Translations under genes and position numbers: made by a program | Notes under the pieces: model-generated | Told to the model about the DNA's origin: nothing | The model's input: the letters and a program-made list of their open reading frames with translations, nothing else | Databases searched by the model: none | Shown here: in pieces, positions 50,640 through 63,390 of the stretch | Layout of the letters: each line of letters opens with the position of its first letter | How positions within the stretch are numbered: the first letter of the stretch is position 1 | Source of the DNA: Septoria linicola | Taxonomy: Eukaryota > Ascomycota > Dothideomycetes > Mycosphaerellales > Mycosphaerellaceae | Assembly (NCBI GenBank): GCA_024114885.1 | Contig: CP099418.1 | Coordinates: 434,001-498,000 of the forward strand | Direction of reading: 5' to 3' | Length of the DNA: 64,000 nucleotides

Positions 50640-53600
50640 CTAGTGTGATCGCAAGGACTCGCGATCCATGCTTGAAGTGCGACTCAATGGACCAGGAACC
50701 TCATTTTGGAGGTCTCTTCTCCTCTGGCTTGATGCTCTGCTGAAAATGCGGCGTGGCCATCCACGCTCAGGCCTGCTCGAGTCAAAACGTGGCGATGAGT
50801 TGGCGTCCATGTATGCGTAATATGCATTGTCGTTAGGCAGCTGCATGAAGACTGGAGCTTCGGTCTTGATCTTAACAAACAGCTTGGCGTCGCGATACTG
50901 TTCACCCTGTGGGTTGAAGAGAGGCAGGTGCCGATAACCCTGCTGCAAGCTACTAAGCTTGGCGGTGTGTGTCGCAAGAAGAACGCCGTTTGAGCCCGAT
51001 TTCTTGCCCTGTGGAGCATGCCAGACGGTCCAACGCACAAAGACGAGGCCCGGAAACTTGGTCTCAACCGATGTTGTGATGTTTTGGTGGTACTGTGGGT
51101 CAAAACCATTGCCCTCCACTATTCGCGTGCGGCTCCGGCTCGGCAGCGCTCTCTCGTAAGGAGCATCTTGTGATGACGCGTCCGTGTTTGCACTGGCTTT
51201 GGCGATGGTACGCTCCTTGTCTTCGGCATAGAACATCTCAAACTCGATATAAGGGTTCATGCCAGAGCCTGTGCTTTGGTTGCGTGGCCGCGGTAACCGC
51301 TGAGCGGAGATGATGTCAACACTAAATCTGACACTCTTCTTGCCCCTTTTCTCCTCGTTTCTTGGTCCTTGGTCGATGGCGTCGAATATCGGTTGGTGTT
51401 TGGCGTGTCGGAGCTCTTCGGGCTTGAGTACATAGCCTAGGCGATCAGAGCCGGCAGCGAACATGGCCTCGTTTATCTGTTGCGGCACATCATACGTTTG
51501 CCAATTGAGGGCAGCCATCTGTCCACCACGACGCCACACTGAGAGCGGGTTGAAATTTGACGAATCGACTCGCTTGGCGGCAGGATAGACTCGCAAGAGG
51601 TGTCTGACATTATGCTTCTCCAACAGGGCTTTGTTGTCAGTCTTCTTCGTGCAGAGATCATCAAACATGTGCTCATTGAAGGAGTAGATGTGGTTGTATG
51701 TCTTGCCAGCAGGTGTCTGGAATCCAGCGCCAAATTTAATGCCTTGTGCGTAGACCCCAAGCTTGCCCAGCTCGTGGATGATTCTTGTTTTGTTACCACG
51801 GCGCTTTTGCTTGTCTGCAGATTGTCTAATTTCGTCGCTGTCATCTGCTGAGCTGCTCGGCGTCATTGCTCCAGAAGTGGTCGATCCACGGGGCGTGAAC
51901 ACGCCATTGACTTCGGAAGGGCTGGTTGCTGTCGAGCTTGAGACCAATGGCGACGACATGGCACTTGAGTTCTCTGCCGATGGCGTACGACCAAAAGTAG
52001 AAGTCAAGCTTCGAGCTCTGCTTCGTCCAGTGGTCGACTCTGCGATCCATTGTGCTTGTTCGATCTCTGCTGATGCTTTGACCTTGATGAGGATTCTGTT
52101 GCGAAGCTCTTCTGGCGACGGCAAGCTGACGGTGTTGTTCGAGATAGGTTCCATTACCATCATGCTGCCAAAGTATTTGCGCATGAGCTCGACCATGACA
52201 AGTTGCTGCTCAGGGTTGCAATGGACCTCCAGCGACACGATCAAAGGGTACGGTGAGCTGTGGAAAGCATACCGCGCGACAACAGAGACACAGTCCTCGA
52301 ACGGAATTTTGCTGGTCATCGTTCTACCATGAGTCACGATCGGTCGACCATCATCGCCGTCCCAGCAGTCAATTTCCACACATCGGCAGCCCTTGACCAG
52401 AGCAGCAATGTAACCTTCGACACTGGACGTGCCAGCGACTTGGCGTCCAAGCAAGTAGGTGTTGTGGGAGCTCGAGATAAAGTATTCATTGAAGGGCCGA
52501 TCCAGTACGGTCTCGCCGACAAGTGGCGCCAAAGGAGACGTATATGATGAGGTCAAGAAGCTCTGGAAGCTCTGTGTGGTCCATACCTTTTGACCGATCG
52601 TCGGGACTGCGTCAGGAAGGATTGGCCGGTTTTGGACAGGTCGCGCAAACTTTTCAAAGACGCCTTCCCAGTGTGCGCGATCCTTCTCAATATCGACCTT
52701 CTGGTCGTTGCGCATGAATTCTAGGAATGTTTTCAGATCCATGTCGTGGTCGGTGCCAAGCTGCCAATTTTTGAAGATGTGCGTGATGTCCTTGCGCTCC
52801 CTGAAGGACTGGATGAAGTTCTTGTATTGGTCATACGTGAGATGGGCGTGTTCGTCACGAGCAATGGCCTTGAAGTGCGTCTTGACGGCTGACTCGGAGC
52901 AATTGATTTCTAGCTGTCGGCACATGGCCATTGCATCGGACAACGTCATGTGTTCTTCCTCAGAGATATCTTTCTGCTTCATCAGCAGCTTCCATGCCTG
53001 GGCCATGCCCTTCTCAGCCTTTTCGGGATTCGAGGATAGAGCATTCATGATCTCTATTCTCTGTCGTGTAACGACATTCAACGCGCTAGTCCAAAGGTTG
53101 AGTATGAATTTGTCAGGCATAATGACATTCATGGTCTTGATGATTCGTCCTTTCGATCGCTCAGGCACATCGTAAACAATGGTGATGAAGAGCTCTTCAT
53201 CCTTTGCTGGAACTTGAATGTCGTCCCGCGCATTCCTTGACTCTTCGCCGATGCGCACTTCTCTCACGTCGTCGATGAAGAATGACTTCTCGATTTTGTT
53301 GGGATGCCAGCAGACTCGAGCAGAACTGGAGTCGAGTCGTAAGAGTAGTCGCTTCCGGTTGCGCCTGGTGAGCTTCCAGATCCAGGTGCCTTTCTCCAGA
53401 ATTGCAGAAGAAGCGGGCGCAATGCCGCCTTGAAAAGTACTCGATGATCCATTGGATGGCAGATTAGGTCGAGCTACATTAATGCCAAGCGCGTTGTTAC
53501 GATCCTTGACATACGGAGGATAATCGTCCATATCCTCGGTATTGCTATCCAGTTCCAGATCGGAGACGTCCTGAAAGTCTGAAGCGCCATTGCTGTCGCT

Positions 53601-54128
53601 ACGCCGACGAACCAGAAGAGGGCCGGCACTCTGATCACGCATGCGGAGTGAGTGCGTAGTCGAAGCACGACGACGGAGTTTGTTGTGAGCTCCACGAGAC
53701 AGTCTTCGCAACAGACCAGTACCTCGACCAGCGGTGGACATTGCTTCGGCCATGGCACCAGGATGGCCAACACGGGTGTGTGGCGATGGAGAACGTTCTG
53801 AAAAAGTGCGATCTGACATTGCCCGCCGTGGTACTGGCGATGGTGAAGGATACATCTGAGGAGACATCCTAGCCTCTGCTAGGGAGTCTTGGGATACGGT
53901 AGGATAGGATTTGATCGAGTAGATGTGGTGTAGAGAACTACTGCGACTGGGAATGGAGGTAGCGCTCATACCAGTCGAGGCAGGAGTTACGGTCGTGGCT
54001 ATAGCTGTGTTTATTCTCGCTGGCGAAGGATGGGCAGAGGCAACCTGAGCCTTGGGTGTGGAACCAGCTGCAGATTCACTACCTGCCGGGAAGGCATCTT
54101 GGCCATGAGTGTCGGAGGATAGATTCAT
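50640..54128 (-). CDS. PLC1: Phosphoinositide-specific phospholipase C (delta type)
   Basis: Hydrolyses phosphatidylinositol 4,5-bisphosphate to inositol trisphosphate and diacylglycerol at membranes, calcium-dependent. Intron-free, 1162 aa from the ATG at 54128; the frame opens further only with GTG. About 250 Ser/Pro-rich residues lead into a PH-like domain (TWIWKLTRRNRKRLLLRLDS onward) and an EF-hand-like region. The X domain begins NEYFISSSHNTYLLG (first catalytic His near residue 555) and has VTHGRTM (second His near 600). An acidic, Ser-rich X-Y linker precedes the Y domain (ELGKLGVYAQGIKF near 795, then RVYPAAKRVDSSNFNP). A C2 domain follows from about residue 940. The order PH, EF, X, Y, C2 is that of fungal PLC1; it is longer than yeast Plc1 because of the N-terminus. 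Confidence 0.95.
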   Translation of the reverse strand: MNLSSDTHGQDAFPAGSESAAGSTPKAQVASAHPSPARINTAIATTVTPASTGMSATSIPSRSSSLHHIYSIKSYPTVSQDSLAEARMSPQMYPSPSPVPRRAMSDRTFSERSPSPHTRVGHPGAMAEAMSTAGRGTGLLRRLSRGAHNKLRRRASTTHSLRMRDQSAGPLLVRRRSDSNGASDFQDVSDLELDSNTEDMDDYPPYVKDRNNALGINVARPNLPSNGSSSTFQGGIAPASSAILEKGTWIWKLTRRNRKRLLLRLDSSSARVCWHPNKIEKSFFIDDVREVRIGEESRNARDDIQVPAKDEELFITIVYDVPERSKGRIIKTMNVIMPDKFILNLWTSALNVVTRQRIEIMNALSSNPEKAEKGMAQAWKLLMKQKDISEEEHMTLSDAMAMCRQLEINCSESAVKTHFKAIARDEHAHLTYDQYKNFIQSFRERKDITHIFKNWQLGTDHDMDLKTFLEFMRNDQKVDIEKDRAHWEGVFEKFARPVQNRPILPDAVPTIGQKVWTTQSFQSFLTSSYTSPLAPLVGETVLDRPFNEYFISSSHNTYLLGRQVAGTSSVEGYIAALVKGCRCVEIDCWDGDDGRPIVTHGRTMTSKIPFEDCVSVVARYAFHSSPYPLIVSLEVHCNPEQQLVMVELMRKYFGSMMVMEPISNNTVSLPSPEELRNRILIKVKASAEIEQAQWIAESTTGRSRARSLTSTFGRTPSAENSSAMSSPLVSSSTATSPSEVNGVFTPRGSTTSGAMTPSSSADDSDEIRQSADKQKRRGNKTRIIHELGKLGVYAQGIKFGAGFQTPAGKTYNHIYSFNEHMFDDLCTKKTDNKALLEKHNVRHLLRVYPAAKRVDSSNFNPLSVWRRGGQMAALNWQTYDVPQQINEAMFAAGSDRLGYVLKPEELRHAKHQPIFDAIDQGPRNEEKRGKKSVRFSVDIISAQRLPRPRNQSTGSGMNPYIEFEMFYAEDKERTIAKASANTDASSQDAPYERALPSRSRTRIVEGNGFDPQYHQNITTSVETKFPGLVFVRWTVWHAPQGKKSGSNGVLLATHTAKLSSLQQGYRHLPLFNPQGEQYRDAKLFVKIKTEAPVFMQLPNDNAYYAYMDANSSPRFDSSRPERGWPRRIFSRASSQRRRDLQNEVPGPLSRTSSMDRESLRSH

Positions 54129-57100
54129 GGTCGTTATGGGTAGGTCATGGAGTGGCAGGAGACTATTCGATTCGACAATGCCTGTGCATGGTGGCTGGCA
54201 GTAGAGAGCGTCGCCAGATGGGATTGCGGTCACACGAAAGACCACTCGGCCGGTGGGCGGGCGAGCAGTTCTGCAGCTGAACGGGCCTATCCAGGGGAAT
54301 ATGCTGCCAAGTTGATGAAGACCAAACCCGGATGCGCACGAAATGGGCCAAGTGCTATGGGTGACACTGCGCGCGAGCCGGACTCGTTTGGAGCTCGTGT
54401 TTCAAGGCTATTGGGGGAGCTTTTTGCCCATAGCGCGGAGGGACCGGCCTCGTAGACTAGTTGTGCTTTCTGAGAGGGAGTGAGGAGCAGCGTTGCGCCG
54501 GGCAGTCGCTATCTGTGCCTGTCACTTGCTGCACCAGGCAGAAGACAGGACTCCGCAAAAAGCTGCAGTGCACTGCGCCGCGCAGCTAGGAGGATGTATG
54601 CAGGGCCGAGTGGAATTGGAACAGCGTGCGTGCAAGGCTGAATAGATGCGCAGCGGTGCGTGGGGTGCTCTAGCTCTGCGAGTCTGACGGATCGCACAGC
54701 GTGTGCGTGCGTGCGTGCGTGCGTGCGTGCAGGAATGCGCAGTGCAGCGTGCCAGTATCAGAGGTTGCGAACTGTCGGAGGTCGTCGTGGTTATCAGGTG
54801 CTTATGCCGCAAGTCGTTTCGCGTAGAGGCCGAGGGATGCGTGTACAATCAATGCAGCAGCGCAACGGCGTAAAGTGGCATGAGAGAAGGAATGACTGTG
54901 GTCAGAGACGGTGGAATATGATGGACGATCGTGTGAGTGTCGTCGGGATAGAAGTTCAGCAAAGCTAAAGTCGGCCTTCCAGCAGTCTTCAAAATTCCTC
55001 GCTCTGTCTCCCTACCCTTGATGATCATCGCCCAAAGGGCTGAACCTTGTCCTGCGCAAATGGCGTCCGGGCTCTGTAACCGTGAAAATAGCACCGCCTG
55101 TTTTACGAGCCACTCGCGCCTGCCCACGCTCGCTAACTGCACAGCGCACTCCTTCCTATTGTTGGATGATCGCGCGGGTGCAAATGCTTGCAGCTACGCG
55201 CATCATCATCATGCCGCTCCAACTCCACCTCGCCAGCAAGGCACAATCATCGACAGCACATGTGTTCTGACCTTCCAGGTACGCTATTTGCTATGACGTC
55301 GCCTGCATATCGCAGGGGAACAAGCGCAGGAAGTGCCGACGGAACTGCTTGGACATAGTTTCGTTCGTGTCTCAGCAATACGGCCTGCTTTGCTTTGTTT
55401 CGACGGTGGGCGCCTATTCCTCATGCCACGATAGTCTGCACGGGTTATGGGAGCTCACACCTAGCTTGTTGCGCTGGCAGGCCTAACTATCTCTGTAAGG
55501 TGTCAACATCACGAGGCCATTTTGCAGTAGTTTGACAGCTCCGAGCCGCAAGCGCGTTCCCGGCAACGCGGATACGGAGCTAGCCAACGCGACCACTGGG
55601 AAACGGCGAATTCTTGGGCACAAATTTGGCTTCTATATTGGTCGGTCACTCATCGACTACTGCTTGCTGGTTGTGACCATCCTCTGATCGACAAGTCGCG
55701 ATGAATTTTGCGGTCTCAGTCACGAACATCGGTCTCGATAAACTTACTCGTGGTCATGACAGACGACCAGGATTGTTTGCTGCGGTGGAGTCGGCCTGCA
55801 ATAATCTTACCGCTGCACTAGCGACTGACGCCCATGTGTGAATGCGGCTCACCGTGGAAGCGTTCTTGCGATGACTGAGGTCATCCACTACCACAGTCTC
55901 CATTGCGCGTGCCTTGGAAGCTTCAACGACCTCCGAGGCCCGGCAGCCAGCGGAGTGCAGGACAATTAATCGCATCACTGCTCTGCGGCGCCGTGCAGAT
56001 GTTCTGCGTGGAACGAAATCGAAGTTCACCCCCGGTTTCTACAGGGGTGCTCTCCACACAGCTGTGAGAAGCTACCACAATCTGCCGCGGATTTCTTGAA
56101 GCATCTTCACGAATAGGTTTTCAACAGCCCAATCACAAGGCGCGATAACGTTTCTCGATGTTTGTCAAGGCCCCCAAGGTCCTGAGTATCTGCTGAGAAG
56201 TCACGCGTACTCATGGCCTGGCGGTGAGCAGCTGGCAAAGCAGGTTTGACAATCCTGGCTCCTTCCTTTCGGCATAATACTGCCGACTTGTCGAGGATGT
56301 AGCAGACCGCATGTGGGCTGTGACACACAATTGGCTGTGCGGCAGTATAAGCTGTGGCCGTATCCTAGTAGCACGAGAGTACGAAGGATCGAACGCTTTG
56401 CGGCGGAGTCAACCAAGCCTCCAAGCCTGATGAGAAATATTACTGCTTCCATACGTGCTCCGCATTCCGAGGCATGCTAATCCAATAGAGCTACACCCAA
56501 GACCATACGATCCGAGATCCGGTATGCAGAGAAACGAGGCGACGTTCTTCCAGGGTGTGCAGGATTGGCGTTGATGTTGCAATCCGAAGCGCTGGCGCCG
56601 GTCCTGCTTGTGTTTACAGAGATGCAAAACAACCGAGCGAGCTCGAGGAAATGCGACCAGCTTGAGCCGGCTCTACACCGACTGCACGGCGCAGCGTAGT
56701 GTCAAATTGTGTTGGTGCACTGTTTCATGCATGGAAGCTTCTGACGCATGTACTGACCTTGATCAGACCACATGGGAGAGGTCAGGACAGGTGTTGTGCG
56801 CTGCTGGCTTCCAGTCACATCGCTTTACAAGGAGGCCATTTCGCTAGATCTTGTACGCCCACGACTGCAGATTTGTGTCAGCGTCTTCAGAAGCTTCATG
56901 CATGTGGCCGGATCTACATTATGTACAGGAAGAGTAGGTCGTCTTTTCGCGTGGGGAGCTTACGTGCTGCAGATTGCCTCGCTGCACTCGCTGCTCGACC
57001 TGGCGATTGCAGGACGACTTTTCATTCTGAGACAGTATGCGCCGCCTGCTGACACTATAGGAAACGTGCGAACTGGACGTGACGCCTGACACATCTGCTG

Positions 57101-60026
57101 CTTCAGCATGTACTGAGACGCTGTGCGACTCTCGTGATGGGCTGCAGGTGCATGAGGCTATGAGACTATCTATCCTCTTTGCACCTCATCCGCCTACGAA
57201 GGCCAAGCGCTTGGATGACACGGGACTCATTGTCCGCAATAGCGGTGACACTGTTGCGTGAAGGCATTGACATCTGCAACGTCGCCTCGCAGTGCCAGTC
57301 TTTATGATCTGCAGTTACCTTAAGAGGCAAGTTGAGCACCTATCGGCTCGCTAAACGAAACATCTGCTGCTTCGCATACTTCCGAACGGCTTGCTGCAGG
57401 AGGAGGTGGTACAGAAGTCATAGCTTCTGGAACGGCTACAGTGGGCTATACGACCAAGACTTGCGAATTTGCCTTGTCCAAGCGGTGCTCGTTCAGTAGA
57501 CCGCTCGGCAGGAATGGCCAGTATCATCAGCGTCCACTACTGGTGAGTGAGCATCTCGTCCGTCGCTGGGCATTGCGACCCTTATCTGCTACCTTATGTT
57601 GTGATGCGAACTATCCGCCTGGTTGCGGCGCCTGCGATACTCGATGATTGCACAGCGTCGACTCCAGGATATCAACTGGTCGAGGCTTGGCGGTCTTACA
57701 CCATCGCCAGAAAACATCGGCGTTACTGCACTGTGCTAGCACGAAATCCGCAGAGACTCGTGCGCGCTGGATCGACACAGACTGTGTCCCGCCTATGCCA
57801 CGGATGTCAATTCGATGCCATGGTCGATAGAGTTCCTCAGCGTATTCCAGGCTGTGAACACGTCCGAGCCTCACTCTCGTTGTTCTAGCAAGCATTGCAG
57901 CTTGGATTCGTTCAGCATGACAGTGGCCGTTCCGCGACGACGTGACAGCCACAGTCTCCGATAGACTTATTTTCTATACCTATGCCAGGAAGCTGTCGCC
58001 GGAGTCATCCACGGTCTTCGAGGGCAACGCGTATCACCAATTTTCTCACCTGACGGACCTCCAGCTGCATCAAGAGCACGGATACGAAGGTCGTCCACGC
58101 ACACATGTGGGCGTACCGTTGGAGATGATGAGTTGATCGAATCGTGGCTAAGATGACCACATTTCGTTGCTGACGGAGCTCTGCTCCGGATCGCATACCC
58201 AGGAGATCATCTGTTCAAATAGATATGTAGAGCACCGAAGTGATTTGAGACTCATGGCGGCCATGAGCTCTCGCTGCTTTGACAGACAGTCGTGTCAACG
58301 GTGTTTGTAGGTTCGATGTGCAGCAAGCGGCGAGCAGCGTCCGTGAGTGCTTCACGATCTAACCATAGCCTCGTAGTTCGATGTTTTCGGTATTATCGTA
58401 GTCGACCAGCTTGAATGTGCTCGTTTGTGTAGTCGCCGGCGCGCAATCTATGAGTGAATCCGCCAAATTCGTGACTTTCCCGAGAATACGTGTTTGAACT
58501 GAACGATCATAGTCTGGGTCTGTCAAAGAGCCCGATTTCTGAGATTTGGGTAATCCGAGCATTGTCAACACTTGCTAGCTCTCAATGCTTGGACATATCC
58601 ATACTTTACAAAAAATACTGGAATGGCACCATGGCTTGGAGGAGCTTAAATCGACAGCCATAACTGCAGGTCCGAGCACGTTGTCGTCGTCCCAGAAGTT
58701 ATTGCTGGCAACCCTAAGGATGAATCTGTATGTGGTATGCTTAGCAGTCCACTACTCCCTGACGACAGACATGTCTGACCAGCCTTGAATTGCACTCCGG
58801 GAGAATGATTACCGAAGAGAGCTGGTGTATGCAGATCAGGATGAGGAGCCTAGTGAAGAAGTCGAAGCTCCCGTTGAGCGGTATTCAAGTCTCGGGCATA
58901 TGGTGCTTTGTAATCAGGCATTCGACTTCGCAGAGACTGCACACAGTTGTTGCCACTCATATCGAGTTGCTAATGCCAGCCATATAGCGATACCTCTGTC
59001 GTCGCTTGACGTCCGAATAGGACGTCAACGTTGTCTCCAAAGCACTCCAAGCAGCTTCGTCCAGCACTGCTCACTTCTCAGAGACTTTTAGCATAGACTA
59101 TGCCATCTTATGCAGACGGCCTGCCGGCTACATCACAGCCGGCCAGGAGATAGACATACGTCTCGAACAATGAGTTTTCATCTTCTCAGCACGACAACAC
59201 AAGCAATGTGAGATCATGAGTACGCATGCAAACCTCCAATTCTCGGACTTTAATCTGCTCTACAGACTCTTATCTGCGAAGAGCGGCCGCACTCTAAGTG
59301 CATTGGTGTTGATATGTCAGAAACGTACGTCAAAAATCAGTCCTGTCCACGCAAGTCTTTGGCTTGGTATGTCTTGGCTGCTACACGAAGTGTGGATGCG
59401 ACATAGCTTTTGTAGCTATGCGATTGGGCGGTCAAGGTCGCGCTTCATGTTGTCCGCGGGCGAGGTGCGAAAGCAACAAGCGCCATCTACGCAGATGACT
59501 TTATAGCTTACACGTAGATGTTTGGTGGCCATGGACATGGAAGCGTGGTCGAGAGAGGTGTTTATGTGCCTGTCCTGTAGCAGGGACAACAATGATGATG
59601 TGCAGCAGGTTGACAAAGTCTCCAGAGGAACGGGAGATCAGATTTTAGGGAGGCTGCGAGAGAAGACGTGAGCCAATGAGTGGCGTAGAATCGTGCTGGG
59701 GTGTTTCGGCGTCATGTTGCCGCTCCACCTCTTTAACGAGTGTGGCGCGGCTTTTGTGAGATGGCTATACGAGCGCTTGTGCACACTTCTGGCGAAGGAA
59801 GCAGATCTCTCTCACATCTACACACATTTGGACATTTGACATTCGCTGCACGATATCCTGCACTCTGGACAGCATACCCTTGGAACTGACCGGACATTAA
59901 CTAGTGAAGCGGATCTAGATTGGTTGTTTGGTGCATGAGGTCAGCCGCCGTCGCTCGCTCTCCCTTCGCCTTGTCCTCGCCCATAGTCGGCGCATCGCCT
60001 TCCTCTTCAGAGTCGCAGTTGCGGTC
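54129..60026. other. 5.9 kb without a convincing gene, between divergent PLC1 and ADAM genes
   Basis: I found no ORF with a domain, no RNA gene and no mobile-element protein here. GC content looks similar to the rest, so it is not an AT-rich RIP block. It holds a GTGC microsatellite (54701-54730) and a locally repeated acatctgctgcttc word (near 57090 and 57358). A 67-codon minus-strand ORF (58562 to 58359) and several 60-110 codon plus-strand ORFs (56.6-57.9 kb) are unsupported. It may contain long promoters, noncoding RNA or decayed genes. Confidence 0.5.
54701..54730. repeat. Tetranucleotide (GTGC)n microsatellite
   Basis: About seven gtgc units run from gtgtgcgtgcgtgc to the final gtgc before aggaatg. 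Likely variable between strains. Confidence 0.9.
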
Positions 60027-62542
60027 ATGCGCTGCCAACTGCCTTTCTCATTCCTGGCTTATGCGGCGACCACGTTCGTTACACCTCTGGTCGACGCCAG
60101 CAGCAGCATCCGGAATCCGATCGGAGCCTTGGCCACGATTCAGAATGCGACCATTCACACGCACAACCACAGGGTAACAGCCCTGCACGAGTTTGACCTC
60201 ACATTCAACATCCGCAATGAGCTGCATGTGAGGTTCCACTTGGAGCCCAACCACGACATTCTCGCCGAGGATGCAACCATCACATACCTGGCACCCGACG
60301 GGACAGTATCACGACGGGAGACGGTAGACAGACTGGGCCACAAGGTGTTCAGAGGCACAGCATGGGTGCAGAGACTGGGCAATGAGAAGGACGAGTGGAG
60401 ACATGCTGGCTGGGCCAGAGCCTCCATCTTCAAAGATGGCGAACATCCTACCTTTCAGGGAGCCTTTTCCATCAACCGTGATAACCACCACATCCAGACC
60501 TCGACGGGATACATGCGGACCAGACATTGGGATGATCCGGAGATTGACCTTGAACCGGAGGAGTACATGGTACTGTGGCGAGACTCGGACATTGTGGCGG
60601 ACAGTCAGGAGCATCGTGAACTGAAGCGCCGGAGTGGTGCCATCGCTCCTGTCTGCCAGGCTGATAGTCTTGTCTTCAACAAGAGAGATGATCATCCCGT
60701 GTATATGGCTATGAAGACGAAGAGGTCAGAGGAGCGATATGGCAGGACGGACTTTGCGCACTTGTTCGGCAAGCGGCAAGATATCGATGGAATGACTGGT
60801 GGCAACAGCGCCGGAGGAAATCTCGTGGCCAGTATAGGAAACACTGCAGGATGTCCCACGACACGCAAGGTTGCGTTGCTTGGTGTTGCCACTGACTGCA
60901 CGTACACCGCCGACTTCAACTCCACCGAGACCGCTCGAAGGAACGTGATTGATCAGATCAATACCGCATCCCAGATCTACGAGAGCACCTTCAACATCTC
61001 GCTTGGACTCCAGAATCTGACAGTCTCCGATGCGAACTGCCCCGGAACTCCAGTGGCGGCCACTGAATGGAACCAGGCATGCTCCAGCAGCGTAGACATC
61101 TCCCAGCGGCTCAATATGTTCTCTTCGTGGCGTGGTAATCAGCGCGACTCGAATGCATTCTGGACGTTGCTCAGTACATGCAACACCGACTCTGCTGTCG
61201 GCCTTGCGTGGCTGGGTCAAGCTTGTGTTGGTACAGCAATCACTACCAACGGCAGTGTCACTGGCGACGGTCGATCAAATTCCCAAGGACCAGAGACTGT
61301 CACAGGCGCCAACGTTGTCATACGGACGCAAGGTGCAGCAGAATGGCAGGTCTTTGCCCACGAAACTGGCCACACCTTTGGTGCCGTACACGATTGTACA
61401 AGCAGTGCATGCGCGGACCAGAACTTTGTCAATTCTCAGCAATGCTGTCCGCTTGACTCGGGTACTTGTCCTGCTGGCGGTCGTTACATCATGAACCCAC
61501 AGACATCGCAAGGTGTCGATGAGTTCAGCCCTTGCTCCGTTGGCAACATCTGTAGCGCCCTTCTGCGCAATTCTGTCAATGGCGGATGCTTGACCGACAA
61601 CAGAGGTGTTACCACGATCTCCGGTCAGCAGTGCGGTAATGGTATTGTCGAGCCAGGCGAGGATTGTGATTGTGGTGGCGAAGCAGGTTGCACCAACGAT
61701 CCATGCTGTAACCCGACGACTTGCAAGTTCACCGAGGGCTCAGTGTGCGATGACTCGAACGAGGACTGCTGTCGTTCATGCCAATTTGCCTCAGCCGGCA
61801 CCGTCTGCCGCTCCAGCACAGGTCAATGCGACCCAGAAGAGACCTGCTCTGGTTCTTCTGCTACTTGCCCCGAGGACAAGAGTCTCGATGATGGCACAGA
61901 CTGTGGCAGTGGTCTAGAGTGCGCGAGCGGCCAATGCACAAGCCGAAATGAGCAGTGCAAGACCGTCATGGGCAGCTACACCCAGGGTAATGACACCTAT
62001 GCTTGTGATAGCTCTGGCTGCCTCATCAGCTGTGCTAGTCCAGAGTTCGGCCGAGGTGTCTGCTACAGCCTGCAGCAGAACTTCATTCCTGGTACACCGT
62101 GCGGAGGTGGTGGTCGATGCGCCACAGCTGTAAGTGATCTTGCCTCTTCGAATTGTGTCTTCTCTTGCTAACCTCTTCACAGGGCCAATGCAAAGGATCC
62201 ACAACAGGCGGCCAGATCAAGTCCTGGATCGACGACAACAAAGCCGTCGTCATCGGTGTCGCTTCCGCCGTCGGCGGTCTCATCCTCCTCGCCGTCCTGG
62301 GCTGCATGTGCCGCTGCTGCAAGCGTCGCCGCCCCAATAAGGCTCGGGCTCCAGCGCCTCCCGCAGGCGGCTGGCAAGGCTGGCACGGTCCTCCTCCAAT
62401 GCAACAGCAGCAGCAGCGCGGGCATCCCAGTCAAGGCTGGGCTAACCAGAACTCAGGCCAAAGTGGTGGATGGGTTCCACCTCCTGTCCCTCCCCCGTCG
62501 TATCAGGGCAACCAAAGGGGTAACAGTGTGAGATATGCTTAG
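60027..62542 (+). CDS. Fungal ADAM-type zinc metalloprotease with disintegrin and Cys-rich domains
   Basis: Membrane-anchored extracellular zinc protease of the adamalysin (M12B) family. Exons 60027-62129 and 62183-62542 (53-nt intron with TGCTAACC) give 820 aa. The frame opens upstream only from a TTG; the ATG at 60027 starts a plausible signal peptide (MRCQLPFSFLAYAATTF). A prodomain with a dibasic KR-type end precedes the catalytic domain, whose zinc motif is HETGHTFGAVHD at residues 445-456 (Glu catalytic). A disintegrin domain (QCGNGIVEPGEDCDCGG onward, about 534-615) and a Cys-rich region follow. Then come one TM (about 720-745, VVIGVASAVGGLILLAVLG), a Cys/Arg stop-transfer and a Gly/Pro/Gln-rich cytosolic tail. 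The tail is only in frame after splicing. Fungal ADAM substrates are unknown. Confidence 0.93.
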
Positions 62543-63390
62543 CGGAGCGAGCGTATAGCAATCTCACATGGCTTGTTGCATTGCATCGTTCTTGATTTTT
62601 TGTTCTGCTTTTGCATTAGATGGGTTGGATCATCTTTGTCACGAAGGTCATGACTTGCATTTTTTTTTTTGGTTTTTTACATCTTGAGGAAGAAGAGAAG
62701 GCGTGTGAAAAACAACGGCACTGGACATGATAGTCGATGCCAGGAGAGAAGTCGTTGTTGGTCGATTTGTTGGATAGAGAGACGAGGGTCCGTTGAGCAC
62801 AAAGTGTGTCAGAGGTAGAAGGCAGGATTATGTATATAGATATATGACACAGAGTGTGAGACGAGAAGCATCGGCAGCGGTAGTAGCAGCGGACAAAGGA
62901 CAATGCATTCCTTGCACTTTCACCATTTGTTCGTCTGGTGGTACGCGTTTTGTGCAGGGAGATGTATCTTTTGACTGCAACGAGGCACCGTATAAACTGA
63001 TCAGATGCATTACGTCGTCTTGGCCGCGCCGGTCGAGTTTGTGGATAGAATGATGTGGTCCCTGATCCGTCCACTCCGGGCTGGCTGGCTAAGTGGATAG
63101 GACAGTGATGTGGGCTAACTAGTAAGTAGGACTTCAATTTCTCCTCTGATGATATTCTGCTGTTGAGTTGTCGATTTGTGCCTAATTAGATCTTAAGAGG
63201 CAGCTCCAGCTGGAAGGATTGCGTGGTCATCGGAGGGGAATTTTATCGCAGTGTAGGTAGACAGGCAGAGTGTTTCCTCCTCTTTATCCAAGGCAACACA
63301 CACACACACATAAGCGCAAGCAGATTCGTGCCAGAGACTGTTCATCATACATTTCAGCTAGCTAGCTATACACACACATCCACATCTCAT
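62543..63390. other. Intergenic, convergent 3' ends of the ADAM and methylisocitrate lyase genes
   Basis: Contains an 11-base T run at 62660-62670 and an (AC)n microsatellite at 63296-63310. Frames here have no domains. Confidence 0.5.

Noticed and set aside
57640..57700. Similarity of 57.6 kb to 26.5 kb (tcaactggtc...ttggcg)
   Set aside because: The shared word is short and the flanks do not align; not distinguishable from chance by eye.
58359..58562. A 67-codon minus-strand ORF in the gene-poor region
   Set aside because: Composition is plausible, but there is no domain, no splice-linked neighbour and no family resemblance; random ORFs of this size are expected.
54129..60026. The long gene-free stretch as an AT-rich RIP-mutated transposon block
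   Set aside because: Base composition is not AT-rich and no TA-dominated runs or transposase/RT remnants are visible.
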